64,000 bases of DNA from Progne subis subis (lineage: Eukaryota > Chordata > Aves > Passeriformes > Hirundinidae): positions 186,001 through 250,000 of the forward strand of contig JAKJHU010000066.1 of assembly GCA_022316685.1 (NCBI GenBank), read 5' to 3'. The notes under the pieces were generated by a model, which saw nothing but the letters and a program-made list of their open reading frames with translations, was not told the DNA's origin and did no database searches. Shown here piece by piece: positions 13,401 through 25,140 of the stretch. Numbering within the stretch: position 1 is the first letter of the stretch; every line of letters begins with the position of its first letter. The position numbers were made by a program, and so were the translations under genes.

Positions 13401-15579
13401 TTCACTTAGACAAGCATCTTTTTTTTAATACAAATGTTGCTTTCATGAATTAGAGGATAAAGGAAATGTAAAAGGAATATCTCCCACCACTGCAGGAAAT
13501 GTTAAGCACTTCCTTTTGGGTAAGTGTTGTTCCTGGGGCCTTGGATGGGTAGGAGAGGTCATCTCCTTAAAAAGGGTATGAGGAAGATGCAGCTTTAGGT
13601 TTCACAAGTATGAAGGTCCAGCTGCCCTTTGGGCACACCCCACTGTAACATGTGGCATGAGTAAAGATGCTCTCTTGCTGTCTCCAAAGTATTCCAAAAC
13701 CCACGCCTGTTTTGTGCCAAGGGGAGAGACTGGACTATCGTAGAGAGCTGGTAGTTTCAAGCTAAGTGTAATGAAGCTCTGTACCTGCCCTGAAAGTGAA
13801 ACAGTACAATTTTGGGCAGAGGAAACTTTGTTTTCCAGCATTTGCTGCTAAGCATGAAGCAAATTACTTTGCAATTAGGGGCTTCCAACCTCTGCTGCCA
13901 CAGAGATTGGAAGCCTACCAGGAGAGGCTGATATATATTTAACCTGCCAGGAGTGCTCTTTTTTCATGAGGTGAATTAAACCGCCCCACATCCCGCGTCT
14001 GCTCCAGGTTTGGAGGCAGATCCTGCCAGGAGAGTTCCCTGGAAGGGCAATGTGTGCCATAGAGCAGAGGGTGGAGAAACTGCCTTGAGGCTTTGCTAGT
14101 TGAAGGAACATCCTACCCCAAGGGCAAAGTCCATGGCTTTGGCACATTCCTGGAGAGCTACAAGCACAAGCAGGCACCTGTATGTTAAGTGCACCTTTGA
14201 AGCAGCTTCATCTCCTATTTCAGTGAAAATCCACCTGAGAAGGTGATTTTTCCTTGCTAGTTCTAATCAGGGTCAGGCCTGAGTCACTGCTGGGGTTCAT
14301 GCTCTTCTTCAGCATTGCAGACAGAACCTGTTGAGATATGTTGTGACCACTGTTGAAGGAAAGAGCAGAGCAGCATTTGGGATGCAACTTGCAGTCTTAC
14401 CTTTTTCTGAAATTAGTAGGTTTAAAGTTCCAGGAGGTTTTGCAGTTTGTGTTCTAGTGGTTTGCCTCTCAGGGTTCCTTCAGCAGCTGGATGTACATGT
14501 GGATTAGATGAACCCATAAAAGCACAATCCTTACCCTTGCCATGGAGCCATGATCATGCTGCATTTCCTGGAGCAGGGATAGATGCCTTTGCTGCTTCTT
14601 GTCCCTCTGTTCTGACCTTGGGATCGCCTCCAGAAGAGAGCTTAACCCTTTAGCAGCCAGAGGTCAGAACTGCCTCAATATTTATCCCCTTAATCAAGGC
14701 CATCCCCTTGGGTGGATCTAGCTGGATGTGTGAGACAGCCTGGGCCTGCATACACAGCTCCAAAAAAAGCTCCAAGCCTGTGCCCTTAAAAACAGGAGAG
14801 GGAACTGTGCTAATGCTCTACAATAACTTGGTTATTGTATCCAGAAAGACTTTGCAGCCACTGGCCCCTTTATATCCAGAGAGTACATAAAGACTCTTGG
14901 TCTTGACTTTGAGTCCGACAGCAAATCAAACCCAGCAACACCCCAGTTAAAATGAGACATTCTGCTCCTTCACCGCAACCTTGTCAGGAGAGTGACTTTG
15001 TCACCTTCCAGTGGGACAAAGAGGGAAATTTCCTGTATCCCATGGAAGTTCCAGATCCACCCTCACCATGAGCATCCTCGTGGTGGCATGAGGGCCGGCT
15101 GAAAACAGATGAAGGGAAGTGCTCACCCCCACACGTCCCAAAGCAAACCTCTTCCCAGCCAGCCTGTTCCAGAGCACAGCACATCAGCTGCCTCTGGTTT
15201 TACCCAGTGAGAATAACCCCAGACCCAGAGCGAAAATACTGATGGGGGTGCAAAGCAGTGGAACAAGTCAGAGCTTTAACCACAGGCATGATGGTGTGGG
15301 TGCTTCATGCTGTGCATGTTTTAATCAATAAATCAGCACTTTTTGGAGGCCCACACATACTGTCTTTCCTGACACATCTAATTATTTAGTAGTGACACCC
15401 TTACATGAGGGCTGCTCTAGTGCAAAGCATAGAGATGTTCTATTGCTGGGCAGCAACCCCACTCCTTTACACCATCACAAGCTGCACCCTTCACCAGGAC
15501 AGGACCAGGGGGGCAGATCACCAGAAGGGAGGCTGCCCTATTTCCCAGGGCTTCATCCTGGCAGGAGCTGCTCTGTCTC
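4481..15579. other. Long non-coding stretch upstream of the CpG island
   Basis: No exon, RNA gene or transposon is recognised across about 11 kb. Small items: a tandem 10-mer (GTACATCATT twice) at 10102-10121, and a GC-richer 10750-11270 segment with several overlapping chance open frames. AT-rich stretches at about 9760-10040, 11260-11540 and 12080-12760 are poor in repeats and might hold conserved regulatory DNA. It may be intergenic or intronic to a longer FRMD4A isoform. I could not find a coding exon for the alternative FRMD4A N-terminus known from mammals. Confidence 0.45.
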
Positions 15580-15850
15580 CAGCCCCACGGGTGCTCGAGG
15601 CCCGCGCTGCCCTTCTTTTCCTCCAGCCGGGGCTGTGCTCGGAGCATCCCCGCTGCTCTCCGTTATCATCTCAAGGTGTGCAGGCGTGGGCAGGGGGGTG
15701 AATATCGCCACCCCGCACCCTTTCTCCCCGCGTCCTTCCATCCCTTCATCCCTTCATCCTCCTCCCGGAGGCGAGGGGGAGCCCAGATGTTGGCAGGCCC
15801 GAGCCAGGTTCATCTGCTTCACATGACCCAGCGCCAACTGCTGCTCACTG

Positions 15851-15904
15851 CCCTCCTCCCTTCTTCCTCCCCCCCCTCCTCCTCCTCCTCCTCCTCCCTC
15901 CCCG
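15851..15904. repeat. Promoter-proximal pyrimidine tract with (TCC)n
   Basis: Almost every base is C or T: CCTCC and CTTCC runs, a run of eight C, then about six CCT units and CCCTCCCC. The complementary strand therefore has several closely spaced G-runs that could form a G-quadruplex or H-DNA. The position is just upstream of the GC-richest core of the island, which resembles CT-elements that influence transcription in other CpG-island promoters. Function here is inference. Confidence 0.8.
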
Positions 15905-15929
15905 GTTCCAGCCTCGCAGCCTCGCAGCG

Positions 15930-16214
15930 CGGCAGCGGCCGCGCAGGAGCCGGGCGCCGGCGGCCGGCGGGCGGGGAAAGGGAAGAAGAAGGGGGAAAGG
16001 AGGGTTCCGGCGTCCCGGCAGGGAGGATGGGACGGCGCTAGGAGCGGCCGGGAGCGGAGGGAAGGGCCGCGCATCCCGCGCACCCCGCGGCGGAGAGGCG
16101 GGCGATGGATGCAGGGCGGTAGAGCCGCGGCCTGGAGACGCGGTGCGGCGGGGATGCGCTCGCCCCGGGCTCGGAGCTGAGGGGCCGCCGGGGCCGCCGA
16201 GGCAGCGGGAGAAG
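15930..16214 (+). other. FRMD4A: Probable untranslated first exon of FRMD4A
   Basis: The 3' boundary is a good donor, GAGAAG|GTAACG, at 16214/16215 within the CpG island. The 5' end cannot be placed; the start given here is only the beginning of the GC-richest part. Splicing to the acceptor at 32544/32545 would put AAG directly before ATG, giving a favourable start context (A at -3). The frame leading into that ATG has no stop codon from at least 15903 but also no ATG, so the exon is most simply 5'UTR. Three short upstream ORFs in other frames fit that reading. The exon-exon link is inferred from position, strand and splice signals, not from transcript data. Confidence 0.55.
16027..16180 (+). 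other. Cluster of three short upstream ORFs
   Basis: Three ATGs in the probable 5'UTR each open a tiny frame that closes before the donor: 16027-16041 (MGRR-stop), 16105-16122 (MDAGR-stop) and 16154-16180 (MRSPRARS-stop). None overlaps the main start or shares its frame. If the transcript starts upstream of 16027, these could lower translation of the main frame through leaky scanning or reinitiation. Which of them is transcribed depends on the unknown start site. Confidence 0.5.
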
Positions 16215-19200
16215 GTAACGGGGTCTTTGTCTGCGGAGGGGAGGCCGGGCGGGCCGGGGCTCCCCTGCCAGCCCCGGCCCCCGGGGAAAGCCCAGCCGCA
16301 GTGTGCGGGCTGCTCCACGCCCCCTCCCTCCATTTACCTCAAACGGAGAGAAATGTGGGCAGCAGCTGCTTTGCCTGTCCTTCCCCCCATCCCCCCAAAA
16401 AATAAAATCCCCAAACCCTTGAATTGGGTGGGCGAGTAACGGAGCCGAGCGCGGCGGCTGGGGAAGGAGGCGGTGTAGGGGGGGGGGGGAGAAGCCGGTG
16501 CTGTGATTCCTTCCCCCCTTCCCAAGCAATCCGGCTGCCTGTCCCCACTGATTGCCAAGATGGACTGCTCCTTCCCTTCCCAAATGGCTGCAGCAAGTTT
16601 AATGCACAGCCGGGGGCTTCGCTAAGGGGAAAGCTCCCGTCTTGATTTTCCCTTCCCCTGCGCACCTTTTCCTGAGTCGGGAATAGAAAAGTTGCTCCAG
16701 ATTCAGGGCTAGAAAGGACAAATGTAGAGAGCTCTGCTTCCAAACTGTGCCTGCACGGAGTGCATCCGCAAGCCTCGCAGGCTGGCTCCTCGTAAGGAGG
16801 GTTCTTGGCCGCATTGTTACCCGCTGGCTGCTGGGGAGGGCAGGAGAAAAGTTCTTTCAAACCTCTCCATAAAATTTCCAGGAGAGACAATTGTTTCTAA
16901 TAATAACCCTGGCAGCGGTTTAGCACTAACAGCACACACAGATGCGGAGCGATCTACTAAATCTCTCCCAGGCAAGCCAGGTCGCCGGGAAAGCAGAACT
17001 CCCAGCTTGCTGGTTCGGTTTGGGATTTTAAGACATCGTTCTGAGCAAAAACGCCGGCACCGCTCGCCCTTTCCCCCGGCGAGGGGGTGTGGTGCCTGTG
17101 CCGGCGCGCTGCACTTCATGGGCTCGGCTGAACCGGGTTGTCCCCGTGCCTCGGGTGTCGGGAGAGGCTGGATCCTGGCTCTGCCCGGCTCCGGCTGGAT
17201 GCCGGCGTGTCTCGGACCCGGTTCACTCTAGGTCGGCGCCCAGGGTCTGATGCGCATCCCCCACCCATGAATGGAGGGGACTATTAGGGGCGTGGGTGTC
17301 TGTGCCATCTTCCCTGCCTAGAATCGCCCGCCAGGCACCAGAGAATTCCCGATGGAGCTAAAGCCATCAGGCTGTTCCCTTTCCCGTTGGGTGGTGGCAC
17401 AGGGCCCGCCGGAGGGCTGCTGCCTGCACACCCCTCGGACCGTGATGCTGACCCTGGCGATGGCGCTCCAGCTCGGCTTGGTGGCTCCGAGCTGCTTGGC
17501 TCGACCTTTCTGGCACAAGTTACAGGCAGCCAGTTCTCTTCCAAATATTAATATTTGGTGGTGGTTTTAAGCATTGGTGCCAGGCAGGTATGTGCCACGC
17601 TCTGAAGGACAGCAAGGTGCTCGTGGGCTGGTTTCTGCAGCCCAGCTGTGCTGCTGTGCCAGGGGGCTGTGGCAGAAGCATGAGGAGGAAAGGATTGATT
17701 GCTTCTTGGTATAAGAGGGGATATTTTGAAGGGTCTTCAGCTCAGTACCTCCTTGTGCTGCTGCTAAGGTCAGCTGTGTCCCTCAGAGGCCCAAACAGGC
17801 TGAAGGAGTTGGCTTTGCCCATCCATCATGATGTGTGATCAGTTTCCACAGAAGGGAGAAGTGCACCAGTGGAGCATAGCACGCGGATTCATGCATGTGG
17901 AAAATGAACGTTTTGGTTTTAGGTGAATTTGTTTTAAATGCCCAGGCTAAAAATACGGGATCTCTGCTGTTGTTTAAGCATAGATGCACCAGTGAGCCAC
18001 TCACAATCCTTTTGGGCAAGCTACTCATGTCTCCTTTTAGACTATTTCTGGTGGTCCTGTTGTTGGATGTCTGAACTGGTTATTGTGTTAAAAATGCAAC
18101 TTAATATTTGCTGATACCTGTGGTCACAGCACTGGGTTACTCAGGGCCCTACAGCAATGCAGCAGCTCTTGGTGCAGAGAGAGAAATCCTCTCAAACTGT
18201 TCAGCTAGTGCTCTGGGTGTTGTTAAGAGGGACACAAGACTGGGGAAGACTTCCCGAGTCATGGAATCTAGTCCCACACCTCACAGGTAATTACAGTGGT
18301 ACATATCCCCTTTGTTACTGTGTGAGTAATAGCAGAAGGCTTGAATCAGTTTTGAGTGCAGCTTAAGAGCAAAGCCAAAGTAAAACTGCAGGTATGGATG
18401 AATAAGAAAATGCTGTATTAGGGAGAATCAGAAAAGGGCTGGGGAGTCACAGAAGTCTCAAGCTGAAATCTGTTAGGACTGTGAAGGAAGGGTCATGCAC
18501 TGCAGGAGGAGGGATGACACGTGGAGAGGGTATTAAGGAGTGTGTTGATCCAGCATTAACCAAATTGGGGGTCAGGGCTTACTGGTGTCCCCTGAAGATG
18601 CAGAAAGATGCTGTATGACCCACTTCTTGTGAGCTGCATCGCTGGGACAAGCAAAGGCTGCTGTCATGCTCAGCTCTCAGGAAACTTGGATTTCTTTTAC
18701 TCAGAATGCTCTGTGTTTGAGGAAATCAAGGTTGCTGGTTCTCTGAGCTGCACCCAGAATCTCCATCTAGGTGGGAGCCATCCCACAATGCCCATCTCTT
18801 GGGAAGCTGGGGGAACGTGCTATGGGGTCAGCCATAAGAGCAGGTAATAATAGCTCCCTGAGATCCCCATGCCTCATCACAGGATGGGGTGCACAGCTGG
18901 CTCCCAAGGTCACTCAGCAATGCCAATCTCTAGTTATCCTTTCTGGCTGGCTCCTTCCAGCAGCTGGAGGAGAGAATTGCTCTGCAACCCCACTGCAAGC
19001 AGAGCTCGGCAGCCCAGCAGGCAGCGAGGTCTGACAAGGTTAAGCTGTGATGGGATTGCCTACAAGCCTCCTCCAGCTCCAAATCCTGGGTTGTCCCAGC
19101 CTCTCTCAGGTTCCCTAAGCCAGCAGTGCATTGCCCAGCATATCCTCAGGGACCACTGCAACTGACAACATCCAAAACCATGAAATTTCTTCCGCTCCCA

Positions 19201-22200
19201 GACTTATAAAAACTTAGTCCCTAACCTTCCTGTAAATCTCAGTATGTGCTACATCTTAGAAAGCCACAATTTTGTGAGGCTGCACGATGAGTTAGAGCCC
19301 CTGTCTTCTTTTCTGGGGATGAACCTTGTCAAGGACCAAAAATGACTTTGATTGCTTTTCTCTCTGATCTGACACTGAGAGGGGACCCCAGACAAATATT
19401 TGATCAGTTCTGAGCTTCTGGGAGCGCTTTCATGTTGATGAATCGCAAGCACACAAGTTTTGATCCTGTCTCCTCTGCTCCAAGCCACCTTTGCACTCCA
19501 CCTGCTCACGAGTCGATGTCAGCCTGAAGGTTTACTCCCTGCCTGTGTTTGGCTCTAGTAATGTGCCTGACAAAAAAAGTCAAAGACCTTGATGTGTCAC
19601 CCCTTAGCAGTGCATGTCTGCTTCGTGGCTGTGTGCTACCCCTCTGAGGCACCCAATACCCTGTGTGCCTCTCTGTGGGGTGAGGTGGGACTTCAGCCCT
19701 TGCCCTGCCTTAAAGAGGAGAGGAGGCCAGAGGAGCTGGGACCATCTGATTTCCAGTGCCACCAACAATGTTCTTCTTTACAACCCACTTGCTCCTTTCC
19801 TAACAGATAGACAATACTCTTGCTGTTGTCCTCAGCTTCTCTGTGACATTTGCACATGGTGTGGGACAGTTCCTGTGTCCCCACCCTCAAGAAAAGATCA
19901 CTAATGGGCAGCTAAATGATCTTTTCACTGTCTGCCTGCAATGGTGGGATGAGGTGTGATTCAGTGTAGTAATCTTTGGGAAAAGTCATTGAGGCAAAAA
20001 AAAAAAGGCAGGCAAGTTGACTTTTTGTTACTTAAATTCACCGTAAAAAGGTCCTCTGAAGGTCTCCTGGAAAGCTGCAAACCAAAAAGACCTCGATATT
20101 CCCATTTTGGCTAGAGAAATCCTTTTGTATGTACACTTCCACACGTAAGCCTAAGATTTTGACAATTGCTGTTGGGCTTGCCAACCCACTAGGCTCAGGC
20201 TCGAGTGTTTAGATTATTTATTTATTTTTCTTCTTAGAAGTCTCCAGATCTCCCAATCAAAATAAACCCACCCTTGTTTGGGTTTCCTGGCCGTGTGGGA
20301 TTGAACGTGGCTGCAGCTGTACCACACACGCTGTAAGCACTGCTGGCATCCCATCCTTCCCAGCTGAAGTATTTCACACAAGGAGTTGCTCTGCAGATGG
20401 TGGAGCAGCCACAAGCTGACCCTGGCTTTATGCAGGACAAGGAAGGGATGGAAAGCTGCTGCATCAAGTGAGCAGCTTAGAAAGCCAGCACAAAATCTGA
20501 AGCTGAAATGTGGCACCTGTCCTAGAGAACCGAGTGTGGATTGAGCTTTTTTTCACATTTAAACAAGGTTTCTTTCCCCCTTGCTGTGCATGGGGAATGT
20601 CTCCCCTGGCTGCCCCCACCCAGGGTTTTGTGAAGACACCCATCATCCCAACACGTGGCTGCCACGTGTGTGCTCACACACTCATTTCCTGGTGAAATGG
20701 GGCAGGCAAGGGGACAGGGATGATTTAGGGGATGTGTAATCAAACACAGTGCTTCCTTTGTGCACACACACATCCTCCCCCAGTGTGGAAGCATGCTGGA
20801 AAATAAACTTGCACCGTCCTCCAATTCTGAACTGCAGAATCCAAATGAGAAAAAAGTTTTATCTGCAGTGGTTTGGGCTCCCTGGGATGCTTTGCATCCC
20901 TGCTGCGGTGGTTATGCAGTCAGTGGAGGTGTCACCTGGCCTTGTGCTGCAGGAGGGGGTGGGAATTGGGAAGAGAGACTTGTTCCTCATCAAGACCAGG
21001 GAGAACTGGAGGGAAGCACCGAATCTGCTTTGCCTTTGTGTTGCACCATGGAACGTGCCTTCTGAATTGCTCTGGGAGTGCCAGTGGCAATTCTGAGGGA
21101 AATCTATAAATCCAGAGGAGCTGAGCTATGTCCTCACTTTCTCAGTCCCCTCTCACAGGCACAACTGATTGTGTACTTGGCAGAAGGCTGCTCCAAAATG
21201 GGTTTTGAATCCAGGGAACTTAGGGCTCAGGGGTATTCGATCTAGCTGCTGAGTTTGCAGACACTGCATCAGGTTGTTCCTCTTCTCTTCCCATCCTTAA
21301 CTCTCCTGCATCGATTCTTCATAGTACTAAAGAGCTGCTGAGTTTCGTTCCAGAATGGAACATCCTTCCTTGGCTCTTAAAAAGCAGAGGCATATGGTAA
21401 AAAAATGGCTTTTTATTGTGTTTATTCCAGGTCTCTCCTATGCAGAGGTTAGAGACTGTCCATATTTAGTATGTCATGAGATGCCCTGATGCAGAGATGA
21501 CCTGGCCTTGCTGCACCAATAGCCAAAGAATTCTCAATACAGGTGATGAAATATCCTGGCATTAGTCGGGCAGCGAATGAGAGTATAAAAGCACAGGCTG
21601 TGTCCTGAAAGTAGTTTTCCCTGCTTCAGCCCCGAGTGGGGCTAGTCTGAGCTCTAGTCCTCACCAGAGTCAGCATCAGGAGCTGTCAGGACTGGAGAAG
21701 GCAGGTTGGACCCCTTCATTGCCCTCACCAGGGTGTGCAGGCAGAGCCCATGGGAGATGTCCCAGCCCTGCAGCCCCAGCTCTGCCCCGCTCAGCGATGG
21801 ATGCACTCGGGAGCAAAGCAGGAGCAGAAAGGGACCAAGCAGACTTGTGCAAGCAAGGCTGGTTTCTGCAAACACCTGCATCTCTGAGGATGAGTCAGCT
21901 GCTTGTCATCTGAATGTGCTCTGCATCTCTGTCCTGCCTGTGAAACCCAGCTGGGGGATGATGCCCACCCTGCACTGACCCTGTCAGCTGCTGCTGCTCA
22001 GGCAGAGCCGCTGGTGGCTGCCAGCCTGGGCACAGCCACAGCGCTGGCTCTCCACATCAAATGTGTGTCAGACCTGCTGATTAGCAGCGGCTGGAAACAA
22101 CCCGGTGACATATTTTCCCACTGGAAGCACATCAGTTCTTGGAGTGTTATTCTAAACAAGAAGGAAAAGAAAAAACCCAAACAACAGTTCTATACACAGA

Positions 22201-22263
22201 TTAACTTTTTTTTTTTTTTTTCCCCACATCTGGAATGACTTTTGTAAGTGTGTTTTCTATTAT

Positions 22264-22279
22264 GTGTTATATATAACAC
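22264..22279. repeat. Perfect 16-bp AT-rich palindrome
   Basis: GTGTTATATATAACAC equals its own reverse complement. It sits about 40 bp after a 16-T run in the intron. It may simply be chance in AT-rich DNA. Confidence 0.8.
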
Positions 22280-24519
22280 TGCTCAGTGCTCTCTATTGAC
22301 CCACTCTGTTACAGTACCTGAGTGATGCACTGCCCAGTGCCTTGGCTCCATTGATCAGCCCAGCACCACTCACACCTCCCAAGGCTTAGTGATTCAGTAG
22401 GTACAAAACACTCAATGAGCACTAAAAGGACACTTCAAGCCATAAATCTTAATTTGTCCTTTAAAAATATTTCACACATACTATCACTTCCACTGCCTTG
22501 GGTCACTTTGGTCATCTTCCTATGAAGCCACATTGATTTTTTTTTTCTCCAGCAAATCACATTAGTTTCAATAGCAAATAAATCCTCCTGTTTTCTTCCA
22601 TAACTAAACGAAACCTCCTGCGAATGTGTTCCCAGAAGACTTGGATGCTCTCATGTAATTACACCCTGCTGCATGCACAAACAAGTGATATCTGGAACAT
22701 TTTCCTGAAAGTATGCCACGTTTCAAGTGTGAAACTGTACAAAAATTTAAAACTTTATGTGTGTTTACAAGGGATTTAAAAAGTCGGGTGTAGGAGAGAT
22801 TAACAGACATGATAACATATTTGGGAAAAAATAATAATAATAATCTATTGCCATGTACTTTATTGCCACATGGTCATTATCTTATGATGACTCACAGTTC
22901 TTGCTGCAGAATATAGTAGGGAATGAACCAGAAGGTGACCAGGAGTCCCTGCAAAGAAGTTGATCTGACTTACAAAAGGCTTCAAAGTCCCTCATTGGTA
23001 AAGGATTTCCCTAGTACATAATTTAGATCACTTTCCTGTAGATTGTGCTGTGTTCTTTGTGCATAGCAAAGAGAGTGACTACAGAGCTCTTCCAGGGGAA
23101 GGAAGACCCTTCCAAGGCATATCTTAATTTTCTTGAAGCATAGAAGCTCAAAAGTTGATAAAGCACCTGTCCCAGGACCACTCTGCTTGTCCTTGTGCAA
23201 AGACACCAGAGATCCTTTATCCTCTTTCCCTCTGGGCCTCCCATTTTAGCTCTGCTGTTGATACTTATTTCTTTGGGCTGCATTAGGGATTGGCAACCCA
23301 AATGATGGATCACAGCTCTCATATGCAATGTGCAAACATGGGATGAAACTGCAGAACTTGCCTTAGAGGGATTTTTATCCAGAAAATAAGTTCACCCTGG
23401 GGGGAATGAGAAAGAAAAGCTCACCAAATAAAGATATTCACAGAGTTTGGCTGAGTTGAGTTGGATCAGAAGAAGCTTGTGTACAGGACAAGTTATTTTG
23501 GGTGTTAACTGGGAAGCTGGCAGCAAGGAGGATTGTCTACCTGTTGTCTTATTATCAGAGCTATGAGGGGGACTGTTTTTTACAATTTTTTTTCTTGTGA
23601 TAGTGGCAGTTTTTCAGTCATCAGGCATCACTTTGGCATGCAGGGGAGTAGTCTGGATGAATAGTCCCAAGGTCTTTAAGGTGGGATGAGGCTGTGGGCT
23701 GCCGTTGCCATTCCCCTTCCACTTCCCATAAGATGCAACCTTTTGGCTGTAGTGGTTTCATATGGATCAAGTGGTTCCACTTTCTGCTGCACATGCAGAA
23801 AGGCTCTAGGAGCAACATGGGCTTCCCAAGTAAAAGTGGAGGAGGCAGCTACAAGATCCCAATTTCAGGCAGTTTTAACAGCTCTGGCATGTTCTTGACC
23901 TAAAAATGCTGTTCTGAAGCAGGTGACCATCTTGAACCACCTGCACAGCTGACCAGCTGAGTCAAGGTTTACCAAAACACACTTCTGCTGTGTGCAGAAA
24001 GGGTTTCAAATCTGTAAGGTTTAAGACATCTGTGACCACTCTAGGCTAAAAATAATAAATAATGCTGAAGACTGTGTAACCTCCCTGTGGTCAGCCTCAG
24101 CTCCAGAGCTGAGAGGATGCTCTGACCAACCATATCAAAACTCCTACACTCTCCACTCCTGCCCTGTAAATAGTGAGGATAATTCTTGGAAACTGGTATA
24201 TTTTTAAACTGGCAAATGGTTTATTTCCTTGCCAAGAAAGGGAAGGGAAAGAGTTACAGGGGCGAAGAAGTCAAACATAGTAAAAAGTCTGCATTGGGAA
24301 TGCCCTCTCCTCCTGCCTCAACATCAGAAGGCAGGGAGGGTGCAAGAATTTCTGCTTCCCTTTGTATTTGAAGAGATTTAGATCTGTATTATTTTCAAGA
24401 AAGAAAACAATACGTGACCTAAACCAGCACAGCCTCCATTCTAGTGAGGAAGCTGGTCTGTCCAGGAAAGGGCTTTCTTATCTCAGGATATAACTGAAAT
24501 CAGGCCACTGAGGCCAGCC

Positions 24520-24790
24520 GTGCTCAGAGCAGTAATTTAGGCATCTGCCGGGTAATGCCCTGCTCGGTTTAAAACGTGGTGTTGGAATTAGATTTCATTC
24601 TGACTACACAGCTCAAGTACCAAGTGTTTTGAGGTTAAGATGCGGCATTCCCAGCTCTAAAGTTCGCCTGAGAGTTATTGCTTGATGTTGTAAATGGACT
24701 TAAGGACCGTAGGAGACGGTTTTTCATTTCAGCCCTGATACAGTAAGCCACTTAAACACTTGCTTATGTCACACTGAAATAAAGGGGATT
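24520..24790. promoter_or_regulatory. Candidate conserved intronic element A
   Basis: This repeat-free stretch keeps scattered CpGs (for example CTGCCGGG, AAACGTGG, AGTTCGCC and GGACCGTAGGAGACGG) in an otherwise CpG-poor intron. It also holds several TTAA/ATTA-type homeodomain-like cores. The composition resembles developmental enhancers in long introns, but no alignment supports this. Confidence 0.2.
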
Positions 24791-25044
24791 TATGGACACA
24801 GCCATGGGCTTTGCTGAATCAGAGCATTTTTGCTGAGCGCTGTTTAGGGGAGGCATGAAAAATAACCTGTGCAGATGTCCCTGGGTGATGCTGAGCCCGA
24901 GCAGGGCTGGAAAGCACTGTGTGGAGGAAGCGAGGAGCCCCTGGGCAGGCCAGGAATTCTTTTGTCAGCTCCTAAGACAAAACAGGGAAGTCACCAGGTC
25001 ACTCAGCCTGTAGCTTGCCTTAATTTTTGTCCCATCACTCCCTG

Positions 25045-25140
25045 TCGGCATCCACACAATGGCTGGGTCGCGCCATCCGTTCCAGTGGCGCTTCCGACAG
25101 CGTGACACCACGCCTGACACCGTCCCACCTCCCTTCTCGA
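25045..25140. other. Isolated intronic CpG cluster
   Basis: About ten CpG dinucleotides occur in roughly 100 bp (GTCGGC, GTCGCGCC, TCCGTT, GGCGCTTCCGAC, AGCGTG, CACGCC, ACCGTC, TCTCGAGG), while the flanks are CpG-depleted. No exon with clear splice sites is seen. It could be a methylation-free regulatory site or a small CpG-rich remnant. Confidence 0.5.

Larger units (their letters stand above)
15580..17250 (+). promoter_or_regulatory. FRMD4A: CpG island, probable FRMD4A promoter
   Basis: This is the only extended CpG-dense segment in the window. The core is at about 15900-16300, with a second dense patch at 17040-17240. It contains a GC box (GGGCGGGG) at 15969-15976, a NotI-type GCGGCCGC at 15935-15942, a TCACATGA M-box/E-box-like site at 15819-15826 and a strong pyrimidine tract at 15851-15904. 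No TATA box stands at a sensible distance, as expected for a CpG-island promoter. It lies 16 kb upstream of, and on the same strand as, the first recognised FRMD4A coding exon, and carries a good splice donor at 16215. Assignment to FRMD4A is inference. The island could also drive an antisense transcript. Confidence 0.75.

Noticed and set aside
15845..16890. Overlapping 160-180-codon antisense frames
   Set aside because: They lie in the CpG island, where stop codons are rare because of GC content. Their Pro/Arg/Gly-rich composition fits a composition artefact.
17570..17595. Strong-looking donor CAG|GTATGT at 17588, possible alternative first exon
   Set aside because: The frame entering the FRMD4A exon from here meets a TAA at 17549-17551 with no ATG between, and the local sequence is outside the CpG-dense part. 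It could still be a non-coding alternative exon, but nothing else supports it.
21225..21250. GGTATTCGATC resembling a tRNA T-loop
   Set aside because: No matching A-box, anticodon arm or acceptor stem could be paired around it.
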